Assembly (NCBI GenBank): GCA_013398295.1 | Contig: VZSF01001437.1 | Span: forward strand, 67,893 to 131,892 | DNA from: Chionis minor | Taxonomy: Eukaryota > Chordata > Aves > Charadriiformes > Chionididae | Reading direction: 5' to 3' | Length of the DNA: 64,000 nt | Shown: positions 50,684 to 60,400 of the stretch, in pieces | Layout: each line of letters opens with the position of its first letter | Position numbering within the stretch: position 1 is the stretch's first letter | Notes under the pieces: generated by a model | What the model was told of the DNA's origin: nothing | The model's database searches: none | What the model saw: only the letters and a program-made list of their open reading frames with translations | Position numbers and translations under genes: made by a program

Positions 50684-50706
50684 TTTTTTTTTTTTTTTTT
50701 TTTTTT
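50684..50706. repeat. Run of 23 T
   Basis: An uninterrupted homopolymer lies 40 bases before the start of the LTR at 50747. Read on the minus strand it is a poly(A) run, but no retrocopied gene was recognised next to it. Confidence 0.95.
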
Positions 50707-50746
50707 AATGGTCGCAGCAAGAGGCACAGGGAAATGCTTAATAAGG

Positions 50747-51552
50747 TGTGGTGGGTTGACCCTGGCTGGACACCAGGTGCCCACCACAGCCAGTCTATCA
50801 CTGCCTTCCTCAGCTGGACAGGGGAGAGAAAATATAATGAAAGGCTGGTGGGTAGAGGTAAGGACAGAGACAGATCGTTCACCAATTACCATCACGGGCA
50901 GAACAGCCTTGAAAATTAGTTTAATTTTTATTACCAATCAAAATCAGAGTAGGATAATGAGAAATCAAAACTAAATCTTAAAACACCTTCCCCCCACCCC
51001 TCCCTTCTTCCTGGACTTAACTGTACTCCCAATTTCTCTGGCCCTTCCCCTTGAGCGGTGCAGGGGGATGAGGAATGGGGGTTGTGGTCAGTTCATCACA
51101 CGTTGTTTCTGCTGCTCCTTCCTCCTCGGGGGGAGGACTCCTTTCACTCTTCCCCTGCTCCAATGTGGGGTCCCTCTCAAGGGACACGGTCCTCCACGAA
51201 CTTCTCCAATGTGGGTCCTTCCCATGGGCTGCAGTTCTTCAGGAGCAGACTGCTCCAGCATGGGTCCCCCATGGGGTCACAAGTTCTGCCAGCAAACCTG
51301 CTCCAGCGTGGGCTCATCTCTCTCCATGGGGTCACAGCTCCTGCCAGGAGCCTGCTCCAGCACAGGCTGTTCACAGATCCACAGCCTCCTTTGGGTGTCC
51401 ACCTGATCTGGTATGGGGTCCTTCACGGGCGGCAGGTGGATATCTGTTCCACCTTTAACCTCCATGGGTTGCAGGGGGACAACCTGCCTCACCGGGGTCT
51501 TCACCACGGGCTGCAGGGCAATCTCCTCCCCGCCCCCTCCTTCTTCACTGAC
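50747..51552 (+). mobile_element. Avian endogenous-retrovirus LTR, 3'-truncated
   Basis: It starts with TGTGGTGGGTTGACCCTGGC, the 5' end of an LTR family that I know as frequent in bird genomes (ERVL-like, class assignment from memory). From there it matches the family order: CCCACC block, GGACAGGGGAGAGAAAATA, AATCAGAGTAGGATAATGAG, the pyrimidine-rich middle, then a block of about 48-base tandem units. Similarity ends near 51,552 without the CA terminus expected of a complete LTR. No gag, pol or env sequence is next to it, so it is a solo or fragmentary LTR. Its many open stretches (for example 51058-51600 on the plus strand) follow from the internal repeats and do not indicate genes. Confidence 0.85.
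51155..51420 (+). repeat. About 48-bp tandem units inside the LTR
   Basis: The word CTGCTCCA(A/G)(T/C)(G/A)TGGG or a close variant recurs at 51155, 51202, 51250, 51298, 51352 and 51403, with spacings of 47, 48, 48, 54 and 51. The units are diverged but the period is clear. Because 48 is a multiple of three, open frames extend across the block on both strands. Confidence 0.8.
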
Positions 51553-52390
51553 TCCAAAGAGTATAATGAAGTTGAGCCTAGACAGTGCCACATAAAATAA
51601 ACTATCCTGCAGAAAGTCCAAGCCAAAGCTTCTTAAACAGAAGCTATAGAAGAGCAAATCTTCTAAGGTTCCAAACGTAACGCAAAGCCATACATCTTAC
51701 TCTCACATATGCCTATTGCAGTATATAGGTCTTTATTACATTGATTAAACCAATCCCAAAAGCTTGTATTCGTTAACAGGGAAAACTGGAATAATAAGGT
51801 GTTAATTGACACAGATACTTGATTACATTTTCATATTAATTTAGCAGGAGTCCTGGGCTGTCAGTATGTTCTATAGAAGAATCTTGTATAATTTTCAAAC
51901 ATAGAATAATTATTCTGTGTATTCATTGCAACGGCAACTGTAAAAAAAAAAAATTACAAAGTTAAACAGGCAATATTTTGGAGGAGAAGAAAATCTTTTT
52001 AGGTAATTGTATGGATGCTAATTGTAAGGATGTAACGGGATCTTCAAGTCTGTGACATCCTTAATATGAGACTGGATGTCACCAGAAGAGACGGACTTGG
52101 AAGACTGGGTGTATAGGGTCCATCCTGGAAGGTGTTAGCACAGGATGAACCGCCTTTCCAAGGTGCCGTTCCCTCCTTACTGACACTGGAGGAAGCACAG
52201 GAGCAGTGCTAAAACTGCCTACAATTAATCTCTGTCTAGACAGTATTTTCTTGTCCCTTCTCTTAAAAGAAGTGTAATTACGCATATTTTTGAAGTCCAT
52301 GTCCGGCCAGCCCTATATTTGAGAGGGGGCAGATCTTTCCAGACCCTCATGTTGATCAATTTTTGCCAGGAACATTAAACCAAATTAATT
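51553..52390. other. Non-coding spacer between LTR and CR1 tail
   Basis: AT-rich sequence with a short poly(A) run near 51,941; nothing else recognised. Confidence 0.5.
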
Positions 52391-52453
52391 TGGGGGGGTT
52401 GGACTAGATGATCTCCAGAGGTCACTTCTAATGTTCTATGATTCCATGATTCT
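52391..52453 (+). mobile_element. CR1 3' tail (plus strand)
   Basis: GGTTGGACTAGATGATCTCC followed by AGAGGTCACTTCTAATGTTCTATG and the degenerate octamers ATTCCATG and ATTCT is the CR1 3' end. Only about 60 bases remain. Confidence 0.85.
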
Positions 52454-52814
52454 GATTTGGTCTGTCTCTGAGGCGTACCAGCATGGCCTGTCTCGCATGC
52501 TGTGTGTGAAGATGTGTTGAATGAATACAGGTATTTCCATGATGTTATTTTCAAAACTATCTTAATTTGCAGTGCTACTAATCACATTGGGGGCAGTGTA
52601 AACAAGAGGAACCAATGACCTTTTACCACCATGTTCTTAATTTTAAATGCCTTAATCAACTTTGTTCTAAAGCCATGTGAGAGATTTAGAGAAGAAAATA
52701 AGTGGCAAATTAATGTATTGCTCTACTTGTACATTTGAAATGCGTGCAGCCTGATATGGTACTTAGGATTTAATGTACATCATCATCATTTACCAATTTA
52801 TTTATATGTACTGC

Positions 52815-53149
52815 CATAGCACCCAAAGGCTTAGTGTCTCTGGGAGAACAAGGCAGGGTAAGAGCAACTGGTGGGACAGAGGAGCTGTGAATAAAGGAGT
52901 GAAGTTGAGTCTGGGAAAAAAAGGGGGAAGGTATTTTAGTTTTTTGTCTTCATTCCTCGCCATCCAACTCTGTAATTTTCCCCAAGTCAAGTCTGTTTTG
53001 CCTTGATGGTACTTGGTAAGTGATCTTCCTGTCTTTATCTCGACCCATGAGCTTTTTAATCTTGTTTTCTCCTCCTGTGCTGTTGTGAAGGAAGAACAAG
53101 AGAGCAGTTGGGTGGGTGTCTGGCAGCCAGCCATGGTCAAGCCACCACA
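52815..53149 (-). mobile_element. Diverged LTR of the same family, inverted
   Basis: On the minus strand the sequence starts TGTGGTGGCTTGACCATGGC at 53149. It then follows the LTR at 50747 block by block: the CACCCACC region, GGAGGAGAAAACAAGAT, CATGGGTCGAGATAAAGACAG, then TACCATCAAGGCAAAACAGACT. Divergence is greater than in the other copy, and only the first third of the LTR can be followed. The two copies point in opposite directions, so they are not the two ends of one provirus. Confidence 0.75.
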
Positions 53150-54897
53150 ATCTGTTAAAGTTTTGGGCCACGGGGTGACACTTTTGGTGAGGAAGTATAA
53201 GGTAGTACAAGAGAAAACATCTTTTTCTCAGTTCCCCAAAGCTTTCCTCGCTGCACTTTCTATTAAATTTACCTTTCCTCATAGGAAAGCTGTTCCAGCC
53301 TCCGATCATTTTCGTGACCCTCACTTTTGGCACCCACACAAAGGGTGTTGCCACTTGCCAGCTGAGGGAGAAACACAAGCTGACTGGCCTCAGCTCCCTC
53401 TGGCACCCATCAATGCCCCTTCCTAACTAACCAAACAGATAGCAGCAGACACGCTTCGCCAGTGAAGAGCATTTAGAGTTCAGCGTTCAGGTTGAATATA
53501 TAAATTCTGGTATTGTCATTTTGAGGTGGAAAAAAAAGAACGACGAGAAATGAACCAAGAAACTCCATAATGCATATACTTAATTTAATAAGTATTCAGT
53601 TCTTTTTCTCTGGGGATAAGGAAGGAATACAGAAGTAGTTTAAAAGTCTTGCTCTAGGATGCTGTGAGAATGAGATCTATAATAACACAATTCTGTGGTG
53701 TTGAAGTGAAATTCTTAATGCTATGTTCTGTTTCATGAATTAATTTAATTAGTTGTTGTTTGCTGAAGAGCTGGAACTATGCCAGGAGCCTGAATCCAAA
53801 CTCAACCAACATGTATGTGTGCTGTATAAAGAAACTGGATCTGAGCTCAGAGCCAGATGTTGGGAGCAGAGCTGAACTGAATGCAAAGGCTGGGAGGACC
53901 TGCTCATAGCGGGTGTTAGAAACATAAACCCAGACTTGTACCCAGGTGCTGTAGACGAGCATTGGACCTAATCAGCACTTTAATTAGTGCCCTTGTGAGC
54001 CCCTGATTAGAAACCCAGCACAGCTGGGAGCATTGCAGGTGGTTTGAATTCTACCTTCTGGGAACTGTGGAGCACGTTCCAATTTCCAGTGTCCATATTT
54101 CTTCATTATGAAGGGTATGAACATATCAGGGTACAAAAAATATGAGAGAGTGAATTTAGACATGGCACAGACAGAAATTGCCCCTTCATCTTGTTGGAGG
54201 TGACGGAGAACAAAATCTGGGCTCCCAAAGGCACAGGTGGGAGAGAGACGAAAGGAGCTGTCCTGTATTAGGACTGGTGTATAGTCCTCTATATTTGAGC
54301 ATACACATATGCAGCTGTCTCAGAAAAACACAGTTTTTCTTTGCAGGCCTCCAGCCATAGTTTTTGCTTTTTTGGCATCTGTAGATCTGTCTAAGAAATG
54401 TCAAAGGGTGTCAGCACAAGTATGGCAGTGATTTGTACAAGGCAAAGAGGGAAGCCCATGAATGTCCCCTAATGGAGCTGGAATTTTATTACTTATGGCT
54501 TGTCTGTATAGTGGTGCTTTAAATGCAGCAGTAGCCGCTCTTGGTGTAATAAAGACATTGTTATAGCAATATAGACCCTCCATGTGGGGTCCCATCTTCA
54601 CCTAGCTATTTATGCCTATTTCCAGTTGTAAATCTATGTGGCTTATAAAGAATAGCAACCACTCTTCTAACCAGGACAGTTTTGACTGTGTAACTTCTCA
54701 AGTCAGAGATCTGTGCTACACTAAGAATCTTTGCTGGGAGCAAAGCTGTGATCGAAACAGCATCTAAAGTGTTTGAAAGTGCTCTAACCTGGGGATATAC
54801 CTGGGAGTCCTGCTGATTTTAACTTTGGTTTAGTTCACATGATTCCTGACATCAGTGTAATGTTGTTTGTGTTGTTTTGGTTTTTTTGTTTCCATAG
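53150..54897. other. Non-coding sequence leading to the MTUS2 exon
   Basis: AT-rich, with no recognised repeat. It ends in a T-rich tract and CATAG at 54893-54897, the probable 3' splice site of the large MTUS2 exon, so at least the right part should be intron. Confidence 0.55.
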
Positions 54898-55032
54898 GTT
54901 GGCTGGATTAACTGGCTCTCATTCAGAGGGAACTTGACAGATCAATTTTGCTTTTGTTGAAACTCTCTACTGCACATCATAAAGATTTCCTAGATCCAGA
55001 GGCTGCACGAAAGACAACTGAACAGCACAAAA

Positions 55033-55038
55033 ATGTGA
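55033..55038 (+). promoter_or_regulatory. Minimal upstream frame, ATG followed directly by TGA
   Basis: In the predicted MTUS2 leader the bases AAAAATGTGA give a start codon immediately followed by a stop. Start-stop elements are known in other genes to hold ribosomes and reduce translation downstream. The purine at -3 makes recognition plausible. It counts only if the leader is transcribed as predicted. Confidence 0.45.
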
Positions 55039-55083
55039 CTCTGACAAGAGACTCCAAGCTTTCTGACAAGGAATTTTCTACTG

Positions 55084-55167
55084 ATGAGTTTATCATTTAA
55101 ATGTATAACCGAAGCCTGTGTATTATTTAACCTGATAGGGGGGGAAAAAAGCTTTCTCATTAATTAG
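55084..55167 (+). promoter_or_regulatory. Upstream reading frame, 27 codons
   Basis: The ATG at 55084 (CTGATGAG, pyrimidine at -3 in a weak context) opens 27 codons ending at TAG 55165-55167, 34 bases before the main start. Its product, beginning MSLSFKC, has no recognised motif. Such a frame would lower translation of the main protein under normal scanning. Confidence 0.4.
55101..55130 (+). promoter_or_regulatory. Upstream reading frame, 9 codons, nested
   Basis: The ATG at 55101 follows TTTAA with a purine at -3 and opens MYNRSLCII before TAA at 55128-55130. It lies in another frame inside the 27-codon one. With the start-stop element at 55033, the leader has three closed upstream starts in about 100 bases. 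Confidence 0.4.
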
Positions 55168-55201
55168 GACTGCCAAAAAAGCAGTCACCTGAAGCTTCAA
55201 A

Positions 55202-57487
55202 ATGAGTGCTCCGTTAATCCCAAACAAGTCATGTTATGCCCAGCTTCAGGACAACTGCAGCGAAATAAAAAATAATAATGAAAGCATAGTGAGTGTGGGG
55301 GATACCAATGCCAACCAAATTGTGATGAAAGTTAGAACCACTGAAAGGGATCTTAAGAAACATGATTTGATAGATGGGAATGTACACTCTAGAGGATCAG
55401 AGAAAGTTAGTCATCTGAATACAGAGCAGAATAAACTTCTGACCTTCAAAGACTCCCGGACCTGTCACACCAGTATACAGGAAAGTAAGCTGCCCTCCAC
55501 CACAAGCAGGGAAATGGGGAAAGATTGTAGGACTAACGAAGCTAAGGATATATCAAGGCATATCAGGATTAGCCGAGGACAAAGTCTATCCAATTTAAAA
55601 AGCAGCACAAATGATGCCAACCTGGAGGTTATTTCCAAAGGTGATGCTGACTTCACCCAGAACTTTTCTAAGGGTAAAATGCCCAGGACTGTGGAAATGG
55701 AGAGAATAAAAAGGCTTTCTTTGGGAAGACCAAGTAAATTCTCTCCTCAGTCTGAAACGTTTGCAAAAGATGGCGTTGGCCGTGTGTCGTGTAAACGCCT
55801 GCTTTCTGCATCATTGGACTCCATCGACAGATCACACCATTTGGTAGGAAATACAGAGAAATCGCAAAAAACATCCACGGATCATTTTCTTGGGATGGTG
55901 TTTCATCCACTTGACAATACCTCAGAGGAAAATACTGTATTTTATTCCAAACCATCTACCTCAGGGAACAAGAAAATAAGTAAACCAGAAAATGTACCAA
56001 ATGTTAACATTGAAAGCACACTGCATACTTCTCATTCTCAACAGTCAACTGTTAAGCCCAATGAAATTGCTAGTAAATCAGAAGCACAATTAGGTCAGGG
56101 TGATAAAAGTAAAAAACTGGAGTTTAAGACTGCACCATCTCTACAATCTAAAAATACATGTCAACAAAAGATTGAGAGAATTATGCTGGTAGAGTTCCTG
56201 GGATGTCAAAAAGATGAAAATACAGCAATGCAGGAACAGAAAGGCTCTGGGTCTGATGCAACAAAATTGCAAGCATCCCATTTTCAAAACATTTGTAATA
56301 AAGTAGAGGATCCCTTGTCAAGCCAGGTGGTAACCTATCCTGATGACAAATTGCTAAGTGATAACACCAACATGCCTGGGGAAGGAAGAGGAAGCAATGA
56401 CAGTGACAACAAGGCAACTAGCCAGGTTGGTGAGGAATATTTTACGGACGAAGAAGTGGAAACAATATTCCCACTCACCTGCGATAGTAAATCCAGTAGC
56501 AAAGTGACACCTAGACAAAATGAAAATTTACATGAAGTTGACGCAGGTTGCACTGAAACCGTTGGTGAACAGATATCTCTTATACATAACATTAATCTAC
56601 CTGACAGCAAACCCTTGAAATTTAATGAGAATAAACTGACGCTAGTCAAAGGAAACACCGAGGATGCTGCCGTGCCTGCTTCTGATCTCTCAGATCAGCA
56701 TGGGGCATGCAGTGCGGAGACAGTGTCAAACCAACAACCTGACAACCATGACAGTGACTTGGAAACCTCAAGCTTTTCAGTTCCAAGTAAAAAGACAGCT
56801 AATGCACAGAAACATTCTCCAGTTGAAGCACCAGAGAGCTGTAAGGTTTCAGCAAAGGCTGATGCCTTTTTATGTGTCCCAACTCCCGTGCACCCGGTGG
56901 CAACGCTGGATGTTAATAGTCATCCCACACTATCAAATAGTAATTTGAAGGACATTTATGCAGTTCATGTTGACAAACTGTCACCCTCCTCAGTCCTACC
57001 TCCCATTGACAGTACGCAGTTGTTAAACATATCTCCTAAAGTGCCTATCAAGACTGCTTGCAGCAGCGCCATCCCAAAACCTATCCTGGTCCACTCCAAG
57101 GGCTCCCTCACAGATAAAGTGGATGTGGACAGTGACTGCAGTGAAAAGCTGGAAGAAAGCATAGAGATAAAACCTGCCATACCCAGGCCCAAACCCGTGA
57201 GACCTAAAATCATCACATACATTAGGAGGAACCCTCGTTCCATAGAGCAGCTTGAGCCTTCGTTTGCGCCAGCAGGACTGCCCTTCGGTACCCCTGCGTG
57301 TGGCATGCCCATCTCTACAGAGCAGAAGGTGTCCAACGGAGGGGAGGTGAAGCCCCCCAGCATCCTGTACGACAAATTTAAACCTGACCTCCAGAAGCCA
57401 AGACTCTTCAGTTCTGGTCTGGTGGTGTCAGGAATTAGGCCCCCAGGCCATCACTTCGGTCCGATGAGCGAGAAGTTTCTGCAGGAG
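55202..57487 (+). CDS. MTUS2: MTUS2 (TIP150), large first coding exon, 762 codons
   Basis: MTUS2 is a microtubule-associated protein. The long form tracks growing plus ends with EB1 and recruits the depolymerising kinesin MCAK. Identification rests on two blocks that match the human long isoform as I remember it: the N-terminus (MS.P..P.KSCY.QL, then NNNES and GDTNANQI at residues 24-40), and the end of the exon (RPKPVRPKIITYIRRNP at 662-678, then SSGLVVSGIRPPGH and MSEKFLQE). The middle is rich in Ser, Lys, Asn and Thr, poorly conserved and probably disordered. SAIPKP at residues 622-627 fits the SxIP class of EB1-binding motifs. The ATG at 55202 has A at -3 and is preceded in frame by TGA at 55190. 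The coding part ends at Glu762 before a GTAAGG donor. The frame stays open five codons into the intron, to 57505, but those residues (VRRQL) are not part of the protein. Confidence 0.95.
57065..57076 (+). other. MTUS2: SxIP-type EB1-binding motif in MTUS2
   Basis: Codons 622-625 read Ser-Ala-Ile-Pro, followed by Lys-Pro, with further basic residues downstream (HSK). The human protein, from memory, has SGIPKP at the same place. SxIP flanked by basic residues and proline is the standard ligand of the EB1 C-terminal domain. The assignment is inferred from pattern and conservation. Confidence 0.55.
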
Positions 57488-60400
57488 GTAAGGAGGCAGC
57501 TTTGACAGCCTATTTTGTATGCCAGGTGGTGATCATGTGCTTACTTGTTGCTGCCAGAAGTTAGTTCTCAAGCCTCAGGTAAGAAATCCTAAATCAAGGC
57601 AATGTGCGATCATTAGAAATAAACTTACTTAAATGTTTCTGGCACCAACCCTCTTGTGATGTCTAATCTGTGACTGGAAGTTGGCACTGCGTTCCTCCAG
57701 TTTTTCCCAGCAAACCAATCACCTGCTACTAGTATAAATAGGGATGTTTAGAAAGGAAAAGCCATGCTGTTTGAATTTATCCATAAATGGAATTTCTTTT
57801 TTTCCTCCCAAAGAATAGCTTTGTGAAATGAATGTAATTTTCCCATAGAGACTTTTCCTGCTTAATGGGAAAGTTGGCAGGTTTTTGCAGACAGAGCACT
57901 AGAGGTCTAAACTAATTCCCTTCTGTTTAGCTGTACTGAAACCCAGGGACTATCAGAGCTCTTGTTAGATTATATATATTATGCAGGAGAAGATTTACTT
58001 TTGACTCATTTTAAAGCCATGTGTTACATTGACCTACATCTTAAGTAAAAAATTTCCTTTCCCTGGAAAGGCTTCCCAAGTAGCAAAACGGTGATGGAAG
58101 TCCCTCTGGACAATTCTGGCTCCTGATATCTCCTTGCGTTCCACCTTGATAAGTTGGGCAGGAGTCTTGGTTCTCTGAAATCCCTGCTGGGAGGTGAGCA
58201 CAATGGAAGAAGGTTGGCCTTGCTTGGAAGGTGGAGAAAGGACAGGGAAAAGGGAGCTACATTCAGATCTGCAATGTGCCCTTGCATCCACTACTTGGGA
58301 CCTATGGTAGGTCAACAACCAAACTTTTTATATAAATACCGAAGATCACACAGGTTTCTTTCATTTGAACCAGACTTTTTTTTAAAAAAATACATTTTTC
58401 TGTGTGTCTTGTGGTGTTATTTGGGCTATTTTAATGCCTGCCTCATTCTACATACGGTATTTATCCAAGGAACAGCATTGAAATAATAAATTGGGTGACA
58501 GTGTTGACAATCAGAAGCCAGCAAATACCCAAATTAAGGTATTGTCCGTGAGTGTAGATTGGCTCATATGGCATGTTAACAGGCAACCTACTGAAGTGAT
58601 CATGGATTATCTGTTGTATATTATATGCTCTATTCATAGAGCAGCATCTCATCCCAAACACAGAAATGACAGTGCTCACTGCCCGTTCCCCTTTAACTTC
58701 AAGTTTCTATCTCTGTTGCTTATATTGTGTGTCCAGAGGAGGAATTATTAACGTCATTGTGAGCTTGTCTGTGCCAGCCATTATTAGTATATCCTCACAA
58801 TGGCATTATAAGGTGAGGGAAAATTGCTAGGTTATTACCATTTAATGTATTGCTATGGAAATGAAAGCCAAAATCACCCAGACTGTGCAACTATTTGGCT
58901 GTTGATAGGGTGACATGACCCTCTGAAGACCACAGGTGTCTATGGCCCATACAGCTGGAGTATCAGGTAAGATGAGCTGACACATCTGGGAGCAAAGGAC
59001 TGATTTCTGTGCATCATTGAGGACTGTTCTTAACATGAGAAGGTCTCAAGTTGTGGCAAGTCTGCATCATGATTTCCTCTAGACCAGGGTTAGAAGGAGG
59101 ACACTTACAGGCTGGAGAAGATCCAAAGAATCTTCCCCCAATCCTCCAAGAAATATGACTTTGTGTGGGTATTTTAACAAGGGAAGGTTTGAACCCCACT
59201 GCTTCCTCAAAGAAGCTGGATTGCCTGGAGGAGAGGCTGGGAAGCCAATCCAACTGCAGCTTCTGTTATGAGTTTGCATTAGCCCAGGAGTCAGGAGCTG
59301 GTAGCAGTGGATGGTATTTGCTCTTGTCTGTCACCTTAAAACAAGTGCCTTAGTCCCCTGCTGGTTGGGGGAATGCAAAGGGTATTAGCTCCAGTATGGA
59401 TCAAGGGAAAGGGTAATGATAGATCCATGAAAATGGACAGATCCTTAGAAGAGCAGCTGTGCACAGTTCGGGGTCATAGCAGATGACCGGTGTGTAATCT
59501 GAAATAAAGCAGTTTGGAGGAGTTGAGATAGATCAAAATCACCCTGGTGAAGGGATAGCGTTGAAGACTCAGAGATTTTGGAGAAAGGAGATAATAGGGC
59601 AGGATGGGTAGTCTGCATTATCTTTGTGAGGGAAAAAAATCCCAGTCTGTCCTATTCCACACATCCAATTTGGGCGTTGGAGCGTTTTGATTAGCATTTT
59701 ATAGCTACTTACATATGATAGGGAGTGTTAATAGCTGCTGTCAAGCAGACCTGTAATCTCTAAGCAACCTTCGGATAGCTAAATGGTAGGAACAATTAAA
59801 TACCCCTCTAGGTGCCACGATCTGGAAAAATTGGAAGGTGCTGTCTTGGATAGAAGACTCCAAGGCAAGGCCTGGAGAGCTGTCTGAGGAGGACTTGAGG
59901 GCTACCTCCATGCAGTGGGGAGCTTGCAGGGCTCCTTCAGCTGCCTGTGCTAAGGCCTACCTAGGACAACTCAGACAAAAAGCCCAGCTCAGGTGTGAAC
60001 TCAGTCCAGCTGTGCTTAGAGACTGCATCCGTAATGGAACTGAGTTAAGGTTAAATGGGCAGCCTTGCCTGTGATGTTGGCAGCTCCTCGAGTGCTTTTC
60101 TTTGGAACCTTGGCATGGTGTGGAGGTAGATCTTTCATACCTCCCTTTGTCAAAAAAAAAGGTGGAAAACCCCTCACAGTGAAATGCCTTAAAAAAACAG
60201 TCATTGTCCAGGGCAGATTGCTGCTGCCCATGTGCTTCATCACAATGCAGGCTTCCCATCACAGCATGGACCTCAGCCTCATCTAGTCAGCACCGGTGGG
60301 AATTTGTGGCCACTTTGTGTTCCCAGTTACCTCTGTGGGAAGTAACAGAGCAAACCACAGGACCCAAAGGCTGTTGCTGTGCTAATGAACTGAAGAGAGG

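Larger units (their letters stand above)
54898..55201 (+). other. MTUS2: MTUS2 5' untranslated leader of the large exon (predicted)
   Basis: A pyrimidine-rich tract (GTTTTTTTG...TTTCC) ends in AG at 54896-54897. This is the best acceptor before the start codon, so the exon should begin at 54898. The frame of the main protein has a TGA at 55190-55192, four codons before the ATG, so no longer N-terminus is possible without other splicing. The leader holds three upstream ATGs that are each closed before the main start (see the separate entries). The exact exon start is inferred. Confidence 0.6.

Noticed and set aside
51058..51600. Open stretch of 180 codons on the plus strand, with others open on both strands
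   Set aside because: It lies inside the LTR and its openness follows from GC-rich units of about 48 bases. There is no protein motif.
50747..53149. Possible provirus bounded by two LTRs
   Set aside because: The LTRs are inverted relative to each other, differ in age, and there is no gag, pol or env sequence between them.
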